A stretch of DNA of 40,969 bases from Thermotogae bacterium (lineage in GTDB: Bacteria; Hydrothermota; Hydrothermia; LBFQ01), in assembly GCA_013153965.1 (NCBI GenBank), contig JAADDJ010000009.1, positions 1-40,969 of the forward strand, read 5' to 3'. The position numbers were made by a program, and so were the translations under genes. Below the pieces are notes generated by a model. That model ran no database searches. It saw only the letters and a program-made list of their open reading frames with translations, and was not told where the DNA came from. Of this stretch, positions 13,557-22,354 are shown piece after piece (the stretch's first letter is position 1; every line of letters starts with the position of its first letter).

Positions 13557-15292
13557 ACCCCGGCCCGCCGGCGCTTCCGCCCCAAAACCTCCAGAAGCTC
13601 ATCAAGGGGTAGGACGTTTATGACGTCCGACTTCTCCAGCCAACCCCTCCGGGCCGTTCCCACGGCCAGGCGCATCTGCCAGAGCTGCCCCACCTGGTGG
13701 GCGTCCGTCCCCAGAGTTATCCGGGCCCCCTGCATCTTGGCCATGCGGGCGTTTATGTCGTTGAGGTCAAGCCTCTCGTAGTAGCCGTTGACCTCCAAGA
13801 AGGTCCCGGTCTCAACCGCCTTCCTTATCACGGCCTCCACGTCCAGCCCGTACCCCTCCCTCCTGCCTATGAGCCTGCCCGTCGGGTGGGCGATGGTATG
13901 CACGTAGGGGTTCTCCATCGCCTTCAATATGCGCTCCGTGGTGTCCTCCCCCTTGCGCCAGCTGTGGATGGCCCCTATGACGAAATCCAGCTCGGCCAGA
14001 ACCTCGTCGGGATAATCCAGAGAGCCGTCGGGGAGGATATCCACCTCTGCCCCCTTCAGGAGCCGAATACCTTTCAGGGTGGCGTTCAGGCGGTCTATCT
14101 CCGCGTTCTTGGCTCTTAGGGTCTCCACGTCAAGACCACCGGCATATTTGGCGCTCTGCGAGTGGTCGCATACGGCCACGTACTCGTAGCCCATTTTAGC
14201 AGCCGCCAGGGCTATCTCCTCCAAGGTGGCCACTCCGTCGGAGTAGCGGCTATGGACGTGCAGGTCCCCCCTGATGTCGGAGTAATCCACGAGGTCAGGA
14301 AGCTCCCCCCGGGCGGCGGCCTCAATCTCTCCCCTATCCTCCCGGAGCTCCGGAGGAATCCACACCAACCCGACGGCCCCATACACCTCCTCCTCCGTCC
14401 TCCCGGCTATCCTCTCGCTCCCCCGGAATACGCCGTACTCGGATATCTTCAGCCCCATGGAGCGGGCTATGGTGCGCAGGTGTATGTTGTGCTGCTTACT
14501 GCCCGTAAAGTACTGTAGGGCCGCCCCGTACGAGTCGGGAGGTATGACCCGCAAATCCACCTGGTACCTGCCGAATATGGCGGAGCCCTTAGTTTCGCCG
14601 GCCGCCAACACCCGCACGACCTCTGGGAGGCTGACGAACTCTCTTATTATCTTGGAGCCGTCCTCCGGGGCGGCGCTCACGAGGATGTCTATGTCCCCCA
14701 CCGTCTCCTTCATCCGTCGGAACGACCCGGCCGGGTTTATCTCCAGAACACCCGGGAAACCCTTAAGAGCCTCCACGATCCTCTCAACTATAGGATAGGC
14801 CAGACCCAGCGGGATGCGACCGGCCATCCTCTCGTACATGCGCAACGCCCTCCTTATGTTCTCAACCTTCTTCGGCCCGAAGCCGGGGAGTCGGGCCAAG
14901 GAGCCGTCCTCAAGCACCCTCCGGAAGTCCTCCTTACTCCTAACGCCCAGCCTCTCGTACGCCACCTTCAGGGTCTTGGGACCTATCCCGGGGACTCCCA
15001 GCAGATCTATGAGGTCCTTGGGAACCTGCTCCATCACCTCCTCGTACTTTCTCATGCGTCCGGTCTCCAGATACTCGGCTATCTTCTTCGCTATCCTCTC
15101 GCCGACCCCGGGGATATCCATCAGACCCTCAAGTCCCCTCCTCCTGTAAATCTCCTCTATGTCCTCGGGAAGCCCCTCTATGGCCCTGGCCGCCCTCCTG
15201 TAGGCCCTCACCTTGAATGGGATCTCCCCCAGAAACTCCAGAGCGTCGGCCAACCTGTCCAGTATCTCAGCCACCTCTTCGTTCTTTCTCAT
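13553..15292 (-). CDS. polX: DNA polymerase/3'-5' exonuclease PolX (family X + PHP)
   Basis: A 579-residue bacterial PolX, a repair polymerase for short gaps in base excision repair. Order: an N-terminal 8-kDa-like helical domain; helix-hairpin-helix motifs (DIPGVGERIAKKIAEYL, GVPGIGPKTL, RLPGFGPKKVENI); the polymerase palm with catalytic GDIDIL (two Asp) and the third Asp in YQVDLRVI; then a C-terminal PHP exonuclease domain with DLHVHSRYSDG, AVCDHSQSA, GAEVDILPDG, IAHPTGR and a final GTDAH. All expected metal ligands appear to be present, so both activities are likely. The ATG is 6 nt after TAAAAT (15299-15304), divergent from a cation transporter. Confidence 0.95.
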   Translation of the reverse strand: MRKNEEVAEILDRLADALEFLGEIPFKVRAYRRAARAIEGLPEDIEEIYRRRGLEGLMDIPGVGERIAKKIAEYLETGRMRKYEEVMEQVPKDLIDLLGVPGIGPKTLKVAYERLGVRSKEDFRRVLEDGSLARLPGFGPKKVENIRRALRMYERMAGRIPLGLAYPIVERIVEALKGFPGVLEINPAGSFRRMKETVGDIDILVSAAPEDGSKIIREFVSLPEVVRVLAAGETKGSAIFGRYQVDLRVIPPDSYGAALQYFTGSKQHNIHLRTIARSMGLKISEYGVFRGSERIAGRTEEEVYGAVGLVWIPPELREDRGEIEAAARGELPDLVDYSDIRGDLHVHSRYSDGVATLEEIALAAAKMGYEYVAVCDHSQSAKYAGGLDVETLRAKNAEIDRLNATLKGIRLLKGAEVDILPDGSLDYPDEVLAELDFVIGAIHSWRKGEDTTERILKAMENPYVHTIAHPTGRLIGRREGYGLDVEAVIRKAVETGTFLEVNGYYERLDLNDINARMAKMQGARITLGTDAHQVGQLWQMRLAVGTARRGWLEKSDVINVLPLDELLEVLGRKRRRAGV

Positions 15293-15298
15293 CGCCGG

Positions 15299-15304
15299 AT
15301 TTTA
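15299..15304 (-). promoter_or_regulatory. -10 hexamer TAAAAT for polX
   Basis: TAAAAT lies 6 nt before the ATG. The divergent hexamer of the CDF gene lies 28 bp away. Confidence 0.6.
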
Positions 15305-15332
15305 CCGCCGACGACATTCCCCTTGACGTCCG

Positions 15333-15338
15333 TAGAAT
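15333..15338 (+). promoter_or_regulatory. -10 hexamer TAGAAT for the CDF transporter gene
   Basis: CCG-TAGAAT lies 8 nt before the ATG at 15347 and selects it over an in-frame upstream start at 15323. Confidence 0.7.
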
Positions 15339-15346
15339 CCTCCCCG

Positions 15347-16183
15347 ATGCGAAGGCTGGCCGTTGCCCTCCTCATGAACGTCGGGATAGTCCTTCTGGAG
15401 GTCCTCTTCGGCGTCCTCTCCGGCTCCCTCTCCCTCATCGCGGACGCCCTCCACAACCTTCAGGATGTGGCCGTCCTCGGCATATCCATGGTGGCTAAGT
15501 CCGTTATGGGGAGGGGTGCGACGCCCACAAAGACGTACGGATACCGCCGAGCGGAGGCTCTGGCCGCCTTCATAAACTCCCTCCTCCTCATGGGCGCGCT
15601 GGCCTATCTCTCCTATGAGGCCGTGATATCCCTCGTAAGACCGAGGGAGGTGGTGGCCACGACCGTCATCCTGATGGGATGGTTGGCCTTCTTGGTCAAT
15701 TTTCTGTCCGCGCACCTACTCCACCGGGAGGAGGACCTCAACCTGCGCTCCGCGCATCTGCATCTTCTGGGCGATGCGACCTTCTCCTTGGCCGTGGCCG
15801 TCGGTGGCATCCTGATGTGGAGCACCGGGTGGCGGTGGGTGGATGCGCTCCTCGTTCTGGCCTTCGTCCCCTACCTGCTGTGGGAGGGGTTCAAGGTCCT
15901 GCGGGATGCCACCGGGATCCTGATGGAGTTCGCTCCCAGAGGATACACGTCCGACCTCGTAAGGGGAGTGCTTCTGTCGGCGGAGGGTGTGAGGGACGCC
16001 CACGACATACACGTCTGGTCCCTCTCATCCGACGAGATCCTCGTATCCGCCCACCTGATCGTGGAGGGGGACGCGCGCGACACCCTGCGGAGGGTTGAGG
16101 GCATGCTTAGGGAGATGGGCATACACCACATAACCCTCCAGCTGGAGGGGGAGGGTTATACGTGCTCCGCCCGGTGCGATTGA
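15347..16183 (+). CDS. Cation diffusion facilitator (Zn/Fe/Mn-type exporter)
   Basis: A 278-residue inner-membrane metal/proton antiporter with about six helices. The metal site residues of TM2 (IADALHNLQD, HxxxD) and TM5 (HLHLLGDATF, HxxxD) are both present; the HD-HD set with His in both helices favours zinc-like transport, but the ion is inferred. A cytoplasmic domain (residues ~200-270) has DAHDIHVWSLSSDEI, the usual dimerisation/metal-sensing fold, and the C-terminus ends TCSARCD. The ATG was chosen for its leaderless spacing to TAGAAT. It stands alone between polX (divergent) and leuS (31 nt downstream, own promoter). Confidence 0.92.
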   Translation: MRRLAVALLMNVGIVLLEVLFGVLSGSLSLIADALHNLQDVAVLGISMVAKSVMGRGATPTKTYGYRRAEALAAFINSLLLMGALAYLSYEAVISLVRPREVVATTVILMGWLAFLVNFLSAHLLHREEDLNLRSAHLHLLGDATFSLAVAVGGILMWSTGWRWVDALLVLAFVPYLLWEGFKVLRDATGILMEFAPRGYTSDLVRGVLLSAEGVRDAHDIHVWSLSSDEILVSAHLIVEGDARDTLRRVEGMLREMGIHHITLQLEGEGYTCSARCD

Positions 16184-16199
16184 GGGCGGAAAGCGCCGT

Positions 16200-16205
16200 T
16201 AAAAT
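16200..16205 (+). promoter_or_regulatory. -10 hexamer TAAAAT for leuS
   Basis: TTAAAAT lies 9 nt before the ATG. A TTGAGG lies 14 nt upstream but contains the previous gene's stop, so it is not taken as a -35. Confidence 0.7.
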
Positions 16206-16214
16206 CCCTTCCCG

Positions 16215-18881
16215 ATGGAGAAGGATTACAACCCCCGCGATATAGAAAGGAGATGGCAGAGATTTTGGGAGGAGTTGAAACTCTACCGCGCTCCCGAGCC
16301 TCCGAGGCGCAAGTACTACGTTCTGGAGATGTTCCCCTACCCTTCCGGCAAGGACCTCCACATGGGCCACCTCAAGAATTACGCCATAGGAGACACGGTG
16401 GCCCGGGTCAAGATGATGGAGGGGTACGACATCCTACACCCCATGGGTTGGGACTCGTTCGGTCTCCCCGCGGAGAACGCCGCCATAAAGTTCGGCGTCC
16501 ATCCTAAGGAATGGACCTACTCCAACATAGAGGGTTTCCGCTCCCAGCTCAAGCGACTCGGCATATCCTACGATTGGGATAGGGAATTCGCCACGTCGGA
16601 TCCCGAGTACTACCGTTGGACCCAGAGGCTTTTCCTACTTCTCTACGAGAGGGGGTTGGCCTACAGGAAGGGGGGATGGGTCAATTGGTGTCCCAAGTGT
16701 AAGACGGTCCTCGCCAACGAGCAGGTGATAGACGGAAGATGCGAGAGGTGCAAGACGCCGGTGGTTAAGAAGAAACTCACCCAGTGGTACTTCAAGATAA
16801 CGGATTACGCCGAGAGACTCCTTAGGGACCTTGACAAGCTGGAGGGCCACTGGCCCGAGAGCGTCATAAAGCAGCAGCGCAACTGGATAGGTCGCAGCGA
16901 GGGGACCGAGATAGTCTTCATGGCGGAGGACCTACCCATAAGGGTATTCACCACCCGTGCCGACACGCTCTTTGGGGTGACCTTCATAAGCGTGGCCCCC
17001 GACGGTCCCGTGATTGATGCTATATTGGAGAGGGTCTCCCCGGAGGTGAGGGAACTTGTAGAGGAGTACGTGCAGCAGGCTCTCCTGACGTCTCCGGAGG
17101 AGCGGACGGAGAGCAAGACGGGAGTATTCACGGGCCTGTACGCCACCCACCCCTTCACCGGCGAGAGTATCCCCATATACGTGGCGGACTACGTCCTCGG
17201 CGAGTACGGGACGGGCGCCGTTATGGGGGTTCCCGCCCATGATCAGAGGGATTACGAGTTCGCCCGACGATTCAACCTGCCCATAAAGTTCGTTGTTTTT
17301 CCCCCCGATGACGATGAGAGCTCGCTGGAGGAATTCTTCAAGGCGGTATGCGACGAGGTATCCGATGGGGAGGAGTTCTCCATAGAGTACAGGGGGAGGC
17401 GATTCTCCTGCCGCATCAAGGGGGCCTACGAGGGGAAGGGGATCCTGAAGAACTCCGGCGAATTTACGGGCCTGACGTCGGATGAGGCCATAAGACGCAT
17501 AGGCGAGAGGCTCAGGGAGATGGGTCTGGGGGGTCCCACCGTCTCCTACAGGCTCCGGGATTGGCTCGTCTCCCGCCAAAGGTATTGGGGTGCCCCCATA
17601 CCCATGATACACTGCGAGAGGTGCGGGGTTGTCCCTGTTCCGGAGGAGGAGCTCCCCGTCCTCCTGCCGGAGATAGAGAACTTCCAACCGGAGGGAAGAT
17701 CCCCTCTTGAGAACGTCCCCGAATTCATAAACACCACGTGCCCGAAGTGCGGTGGGCCCGCCCGCAGGGACCCGGATACCATGGACACCTTCGTGGATTC
17801 GTCGTGGTACTTCCTGCGCTTCACCGACCCCCACAACGACCGCCAGATGTTCTCGCCCGAGAGGGCTAACGCTTGGATGCCGGTGGATCAGTACATCGGT
17901 GGGGCGGAGCACGCGACCAAGCATCTCATATACGCCCGCTTCATCACCAAGGTCCTCCACGATGCCGGTCTCTTGGCCTACGACGAGCCCTTCGCCAACC
18001 TCTTCACGCAGGGGTTGGTGCTTATGGGATTCTGGTGGTGTAAGGAGTGCAACAGGCGGATTGACGAGGAGGAGCTCTACGATGTGAAGGTGGTGGGGAC
18101 GCAGAAGGTGGGATACCACGACACCCCCGAGGGTCCTCACGAGGTGGTCTGGTTGGTGGAGATGATGTCCAAATCCCGGGGGAACGTCGTCCCCTTGGGG
18201 CCGTTCGTTGAGGAGTACGGTGCCGACGCCGCCCGAATAGCCATACTCTTCGCCGCTCCCCCGGAGCAGGACTTTGAATGGACCGACGCCATAAGGAGGT
18301 CCGCCATAAACTTCCTCAACAGGGTCTGGCGCACCTTCTACGCCCTGAGGGAGGCGGGGGTAGAGGCCCGTGTGGAGCCCGACCTATCCTCCGACAGGGA
18401 GCTCCTCGTGGCGGTGAATAGGGCTATAGTGGGAGTTAGGGAGGACTTGAGCCGCTTCAAGTTCAACACGGCCATATCCAAGCTGATGGTCCTCCTCGGC
18501 GAGTTGAAAGTCGGACGGTACTCCCACGGAAACTTGGGATGGGCCGCCCAGATATTCGTTCGTCTCCTCGCGCCCTTCGCCCCCCACATGGCCGAGGAGC
18601 TGTTCCACGAGTTTTCCATGGATTCCCTCCTCGGGGAGAAGACCGTCTTCAGGACTCCCCTACCCGAGCCGCTTGAGGGCGTGGTTGAGGAGGAGGAGAG
18701 CATAGGCGTCCAGATAAACGGCAAGACCCGCGGGAGCATCACCGTGCCCAAGGGAGCGACGGAGGATGAGGTCCTGAGGATGCTCAGGGAGCATCCCAAG
18801 CTCGGTAAGTATCTGGCCGGAAGGGAGATAAGGAGGGTAATATACGTCCCCGGAAGGCTGATAAACGTCATAGTCGTATGA
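16215..18881 (+). CDS. leuS: Leucyl-tRNA synthetase
   Basis: An 888-residue class Ia synthetase charging tRNA-Leu. The HIGH motif appears as HMGH at 49-52 and the KMSKS loop as MMSKSRGN near 648-656. A CP1 editing domain carries the Thr-rich FTTRADTLFGVTF and the editing-site GVPAHDQRDYEFA, so hydrolytic proofreading is expected. Zinc-type cysteine sets are visible (CPKCKTVL ... CERCKTP; later CERC ... CPKCGGP). There is an extra WCKECNRRI pair in the leucine-specific insert just before KMSKS. The C-terminal anticodon and tail domains are complete (VQINGKTRGSI ... VIYVPGRLINVIVV). It is slightly longer than E. coli LeuS (860). Single-gene unit with its own promoter. Confidence 0.97.
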   Translation: MEKDYNPRDIERRWQRFWEELKLYRAPEPPRRKYYVLEMFPYPSGKDLHMGHLKNYAIGDTVARVKMMEGYDILHPMGWDSFGLPAENAAIKFGVHPKEWTYSNIEGFRSQLKRLGISYDWDREFATSDPEYYRWTQRLFLLLYERGLAYRKGGWVNWCPKCKTVLANEQVIDGRCERCKTPVVKKKLTQWYFKITDYAERLLRDLDKLEGHWPESVIKQQRNWIGRSEGTEIVFMAEDLPIRVFTTRADTLFGVTFISVAPDGPVIDAILERVSPEVRELVEEYVQQALLTSPEERTESKTGVFTGLYATHPFTGESIPIYVADYVLGEYGTGAVMGVPAHDQRDYEFARRFNLPIKFVVFPPDDDESSLEEFFKAVCDEVSDGEEFSIEYRGRRFSCRIKGAYEGKGILKNSGEFTGLTSDEAIRRIGERLREMGLGGPTVSYRLRDWLVSRQRYWGAPIPMIHCERCGVVPVPEEELPVLLPEIENFQPEGRSPLENVPEFINTTCPKCGGPARRDPDTMDTFVDSSWYFLRFTDPHNDRQMFSPERANAWMPVDQYIGGAEHATKHLIYARFITKVLHDAGLLAYDEPFANLFTQGLVLMGFWWCKECNRRIDEEELYDVKVVGTQKVGYHDTPEGPHEVVWLVEMMSKSRGNVVPLGPFVEEYGADAARIAILFAAPPEQDFEWTDAIRRSAINFLNRVWRTFYALREAGVEARVEPDLSSDRELLVAVNRAIVGVREDLSRFKFNTAISKLMVLLGELKVGRYSHGNLGWAAQIFVRLLAPFAPHMAEELFHEFSMDSLLGEKTVFRTPLPEPLEGVVEEEESIGVQINGKTRGSITVPKGATEDEVLRMLREHPKLGKYLAGREIRRVIYVPGRLINVIVV

Positions 18882-18901
18882 TGGAGCATCGCGAACGAGC
18901 G

Positions 18902-18907
18902 TAGAAT
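18902..18907 (+). promoter_or_regulatory. -10 hexamer TAGAAT for nadA
   Basis: GCG-TAGAAT lies 7 nt before the ATG. Confidence 0.7.
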
Positions 18908-18914
18908 AGCGGGC

Positions 18915-19895
18915 ATGCTGGCCACGATGAGCGCGGAGGAGATAAGGAGCCTTCAGAGGAAGGTGCTTGAGCTGAAGCGCAGGAAGGATGCATACATAAT
19001 CGCCCACAACTACCAGCTCCCGGAGATTCAGGACGTGGCGGACTACGTGGGGGACTCCCTCGGCATGGCCATGGAGGCCAAGAGGACGGACCACCCTCTC
19101 GTTGTGGTCTGCGGCGTTCATTTCATGGCCGAGACTGCCGCCATACTGCTTCCGGACCGTAAGGTCATCACGCCGGAGCGATACGCCGGATGCTCCCTCG
19201 CCGACAGCATAACCGCCCGCCAGCTGGCCGAGTGGAAGAGGGAGCACCCGGATGCCGTGGTCGTCGCGTACGTGAATACGACGGCGGAGGTCAAGGCTCT
19301 CTCGGACTACACTGTCACATCCTCAAACGCCGTGGATGTCATAAACGCCATACCCGAGGACAGGGAGATCCTGTTCCTCCCCGACATGTTCCTCGGCATG
19401 TACGTTAGGGAGATCACCGGCAGAAAGAACATGTACATATGGCCGGGCGAGTGTCACGTCCATGCCCGGGTGAATCCGCAGGACATATCCAGAGCCGCCC
19501 GGGAAAATCCCGACGCGGTGATGCTCGTACATCCGGAGTGCGGGTGCTCAACCAACTGTCTCTATCTGAAGGCGAAGGGGGAGTTGGACGTGGATATAAA
19601 GATCTTCTCAACCGGAGGGATGGTCAGGTACGTGAAGGAGCATCCGGATAACGACTACGTGGTGGCCACGGAGGTGGGAATACTCTATCGGCTCCAGAAG
19701 GAGGTGGGCTCCGGCGACAGGCTTAAGCCCCTGCGCGAGGATATGGTCTGCGAGTACATGAAGATGATCACCATAGACAAGCTGGTGCGCTCGCTGGAGG
19801 AGGAGAGGTACGAGGTGAAGGTCCCTCCCGAGATAGCCGAGAAGGCCCGCGTCCCCATAGAGCGTATGCTCGCGATATCCTCCCGTAAGCGATGA
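18915..19895 (+). CDS. nadA: Quinolinate synthase (4Fe-4S)
   Basis: A 326-residue cytoplasmic iron-sulfur enzyme condensing iminoaspartate and DHAP to quinolinate. NadA motifs occur in order: AHNYQLPEIQDVADYVGDSL, CGVHFMAETA (first cluster Cys), ERYAGCSLAD, YVNTTAEVKA, WPGECHVHARV (second Cys) and HPECGCSTNC (third Cys), then STGGMVRY, ATEVGILYRL and MKMITIDKL. Length is close to 300-350-residue NadA. It feeds NadC (9949-10773). The TPR membrane protein follows with an ATGA overlap. No nadB next to it. Confidence 0.96.
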   Translation: MLATMSAEEIRSLQRKVLELKRRKDAYIIAHNYQLPEIQDVADYVGDSLGMAMEAKRTDHPLVVVCGVHFMAETAAILLPDRKVITPERYAGCSLADSITARQLAEWKREHPDAVVVAYVNTTAEVKALSDYTVTSSNAVDVINAIPEDREILFLPDMFLGMYVREITGRKNMYIWPGECHVHARVNPQDISRAARENPDAVMLVHPECGCSTNCLYLKAKGELDVDIKIFSTGGMVRYVKEHPDNDYVVATEVGILYRLQKEVGSGDRLKPLREDMVCEYMKMITIDKLVRSLEEERYEVKVPPEIAEKARVPIERMLAISSRKR

Positions 19896-20821
19896 GACGT
19901 TGGCTCCTGCTCACCCTCGGACTCGTGGGTCTCCTGATCCTGGGGGCCGTGGTTGGAACCTACCTGGTCGTGTATGGGCCCCGGGTTCCGAAATCCGGGG
20001 ATGGAGGGCTGGAGGGACACCTCAGACGTTGGCGGATGGGAGATTTCTCCGGATACGAGACCCTGTTCTCAAACCCGGAGCGGTTTGAGGAGATGCTTAT
20101 GCTAACCTTCATGCGGGGGGACTTCACGCTCAAGTGCCATCTGGAGGGGAGACGGCTCCTCTGCGGCGGATTCGCCCCCATATCCCTGAGGGAGGAGGGA
20201 GGACGGTACGAGATAACCTCCGAGATATACCTGTCCGACAGCACATCCCCCTTCGGAAAGTTGCGCAGGCGTCTCGCCGATTGGCCGTCCAAGCTGCGGA
20301 ATCTGACCTACTACGAGGCTCTGGAGGTGTGCGTGGGGCAGCGGAGGGAGAGGACGGAGATTGACAGCCTCTATCTGGAGATGCGGGCCTACGAGAACGA
20401 TACGACCGTCCTCTCCGAGATGGATGGCGAGAGATTCAACGCCCGATTCTTGGAGATCTTCTACGACAGGTTCCTGACGGGGCACGTGTGCCTAAGACCC
20501 CCGGAGATAGAGGCGGCCCACGGGGAGTTCTCCAAGGTCGTGAAAGCGAGGGAGGTTCCGGCGAATCTCTCGGAGGAGAGGCGAGAGCGCGAGCGGGCCG
20601 TGAGGGAGGTTGAGAGGAGGTTGGAGGAGAGGCTGGCATCTCGCAGGGACCCCATGGCTCTGGCCTTCTACAAGCGGGGGCTTCAGGCGTACTCGCAGGG
20701 GGATCTTGAGAGTGCGCGTATATTCTTCAAGAAGGCGCTGGAGATTGACCCGAACTTCAGCATGGCCAAGAGGAATTTGGAGAAAGTTGAGGAACTCATC
20801 GGGAAAAATAGCGTACAATAG
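19892..20821 (+). CDS. TPR-containing single-pass membrane protein, function unknown
   Basis: A 309-residue protein: an N-terminal membrane anchor (residues ~4-27, LLLTLGLVGLLILGAVVGTY, preceded by MRR), an unassigned middle domain with four Cys spread over it, an Arg/Glu-rich probable coiled coil (EERRERERAVREVERRLEER, residues ~229-248), and one C-terminal TPR unit (ALAFYKRGLQAYSQGDLESA). The topology suggests a domain outside the cytoplasm held on the inner membrane, with the TPR for protein contact. Its ATG overlaps the nadA TGA, so it is co-transcribed, but no link to NAD synthesis is implied. Its TAG stop shares a base with the next gene's -10. Confidence 0.8.
   Translation: MRRWLLLTLGLVGLLILGAVVGTYLVVYGPRVPKSGDGGLEGHLRRWRMGDFSGYETLFSNPERFEEMLMLTFMRGDFTLKCHLEGRRLLCGGFAPISLREEGGRYEITSEIYLSDSTSPFGKLRRRLADWPSKLRNLTYYEALEVCVGQRRERTEIDSLYLEMRAYENDTTVLSEMDGERFNARFLEIFYDRFLTGHVCLRPPEIEAAHGEFSKVVKAREVPANLSEERRERERAVREVERRLEERLASRRDPMALAFYKRGLQAYSQGDLESARIFFKKALEIDPNFSMAKRNLEKVEELIGKNSVQ
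20814..20819 (+). promoter_or_regulatory. -10 hexamer TACAAT for the FG-GAP gene, overlapping the upstream stop
   Basis: GCG-TACAAT lies 8 nt before the ATG. Its last T is the first base of the upstream TAG stop (20819-20821). Confidence 0.7.
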
Positions 20822-20827
20822 ATTCTC

Positions 20828-22354
20828 ATGCTTCTCTTTGTAGCGCAAACGTTCGCTCCTCCCGACTACGCTGTGGGCACGTGGTACTTGCGCAACGGCT
20901 CGCAGTCTCACTCGGGAGTTCAAGCCCTGAAAGGGGCCGTGACAGGTCCCGACATCCGATGCTCCTACTCCGGTCTGTCCGGTGAGGGCGACCCTCTCGT
21001 GGCGGACATAAACGGAGACGGCCTCAACGAGATAGTCTTCGCCTCCTACAGCCCGACCACCCTATGGGCCTTCCGGGGGAGCGACTGCGGCGTCCTCTGG
21101 AGCAGCAGTATAGGTTCCACCGGTTGGGGTACGGCGGCGGTGGGAGAGCTCAATCCATCCATCCCCGGTTTGGAGGTGGTGGCGACGAATTGGAACGGGG
21201 GCGTGTATGCCTTCAGGGGAACCGATGGCTCCCTCATATGGAGTCGCACCTTGGATTCCCCCTATCTCCAAAGCTCGGTGGTCATAGCCGACGTGGATGG
21301 GGACGGGTACGGTGAGGTCTTCGTCCATTCAACGGCCCGCATATACATGCTCCGGGGTACGGACGGGAGTACGGTCTGGTCATTCCCGCTGCTGGGAAGG
21401 TACAACTCTCCGGCCGTGTATGACGTGAATCTGGATTCGGACTACGAGGTCGTCGCGGTGGATTCGTCCGGCACCCTTTGGGTCTTTGACGCCCGCAGCG
21501 GCGTCGTAGATTACTTCGTGGATATAGATACGACCGAGGGCTCCCCAGCCATAGCCGACATAGACGGCGACGGCTCACCCGACATAGTGGTGGGTACCAA
21601 GACGGGGAGGGTGTATGCCATAGACGGGCTTACGGACATAGTGCTGTGGGACGTCTCCATCGGTATGAACAACAGGGCTTTCCCCACGATATACGACATA
21701 AACGACGACGGTGAGGTGGAGGTCCTGATAGGGGATACCGACGGGGATCAGGTCTATGCACTTCGGGGGATTGACGGGAGCGTGCTCTGGTCGTACAGCC
21801 GCGAGAGGAGCTACGAGCAGGCCATGGCCCGAAAGATAGGCGATATTGACGATGATGGGGATATAGAGATCATCATAACCAGCTACGGCAGCCGAACCGG
21901 AACGTCCCCCATGTTCGTCGTTCTGAACGGGCGGACGGGCACCCCCGAGTGGTCCTACGACATAGCCGGAAAGGGATTGGAGGGTGCCTCCATAGGGGAT
22001 GTGGATAACGACGGCTGCATGGAGATCATCGTCGTATCCGACTGGACCTCCGGAGTGGGGTTGAAGGTGTTTGATTCGGCCACACCCGTGAGCGACTGCG
22101 GAGTCATAGGCCAGAGGGACCCTCTCAACGCCTCGGAGGCCTCGTCCGGTGCGGTATATCTGCGAACCGAATGGACGGGGGGAGGACTGGCCGTTGAGAC
22201 GGGGAGGACGGTGTGGCTCTCGGTATATTCGTCCGATGGCCGTCTGGTCCGGCGCCTAAGAGTCTCTGGTAGGGCCCTGTTGGATCTGCCCGAGGGGGTG
22301 TATATCCTCAAGGTGGAGGGCCACAACCTCTCAGAGACCGTGATCTCCCGATAG
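20828..22354 (+). CDS. Secreted FG-GAP/VCBS-repeat protein with C-terminal sorting-type tail
   Basis: A 508-residue predicted secreted beta-propeller. Seven Ca-binding FG-GAP-like repeats are visible, each with a DxDGDGxxE core: ADINGDGLNEI, IADVDGDGYGEV, YDVNLDSDYEV, IADIDGDGSPDI, YDINDDGEVEV, GDIDDDGDIEI and GDVDNDGCMEI. 'WAFRGSDCGVLW' and 'YAFRGTDGSLIW' recur between them, as in PQQ/integrin-type propellers. The last ~45 residues (VYSSDGRLVRRL ... LPEGVYILKVEG ... ETVISR) are a T9SS-like sorting domain, closely matching the tail of the protein at 449-1759. The signal is only MLLFVAQTFA. Probably a cell-surface structural or adhesive protein. Its end overlaps the convergent ABC gene by 24 bp. 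Confidence 0.87.
   Translation: MLLFVAQTFAPPDYAVGTWYLRNGSQSHSGVQALKGAVTGPDIRCSYSGLSGEGDPLVADINGDGLNEIVFASYSPTTLWAFRGSDCGVLWSSSIGSTGWGTAAVGELNPSIPGLEVVATNWNGGVYAFRGTDGSLIWSRTLDSPYLQSSVVIADVDGDGYGEVFVHSTARIYMLRGTDGSTVWSFPLLGRYNSPAVYDVNLDSDYEVVAVDSSGTLWVFDARSGVVDYFVDIDTTEGSPAIADIDGDGSPDIVVGTKTGRVYAIDGLTDIVLWDVSIGMNNRAFPTIYDINDDGEVEVLIGDTDGDQVYALRGIDGSVLWSYSRERSYEQAMARKIGDIDDDGDIEIIITSYGSRTGTSPMFVVLNGRTGTPEWSYDIAGKGLEGASIGDVDNDGCMEIIVVSDWTSGVGLKVFDSATPVSDCGVIGQRDPLNASEASSGAVYLRTEWTGGGLAVETGRTVWLSVYSSDGRLVRRLRVSGRALLDLPEGVYILKVEGHNLSETVISR

Noticed and set aside
16180-16185. TTGAGG before leuS (and a similar one before tatA) as a -35 box
   Set aside because: Spacing to the -10 is only 14 nt and both contain the upstream gene's stop; other promoters here lack it.
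16932-18140. 402-residue open frame antisense to leuS
   Set aside because: It mirrors the leuS codon pattern, has no recognised domain and no -10/start pairing of the kind seen at real genes; leuS is certain.
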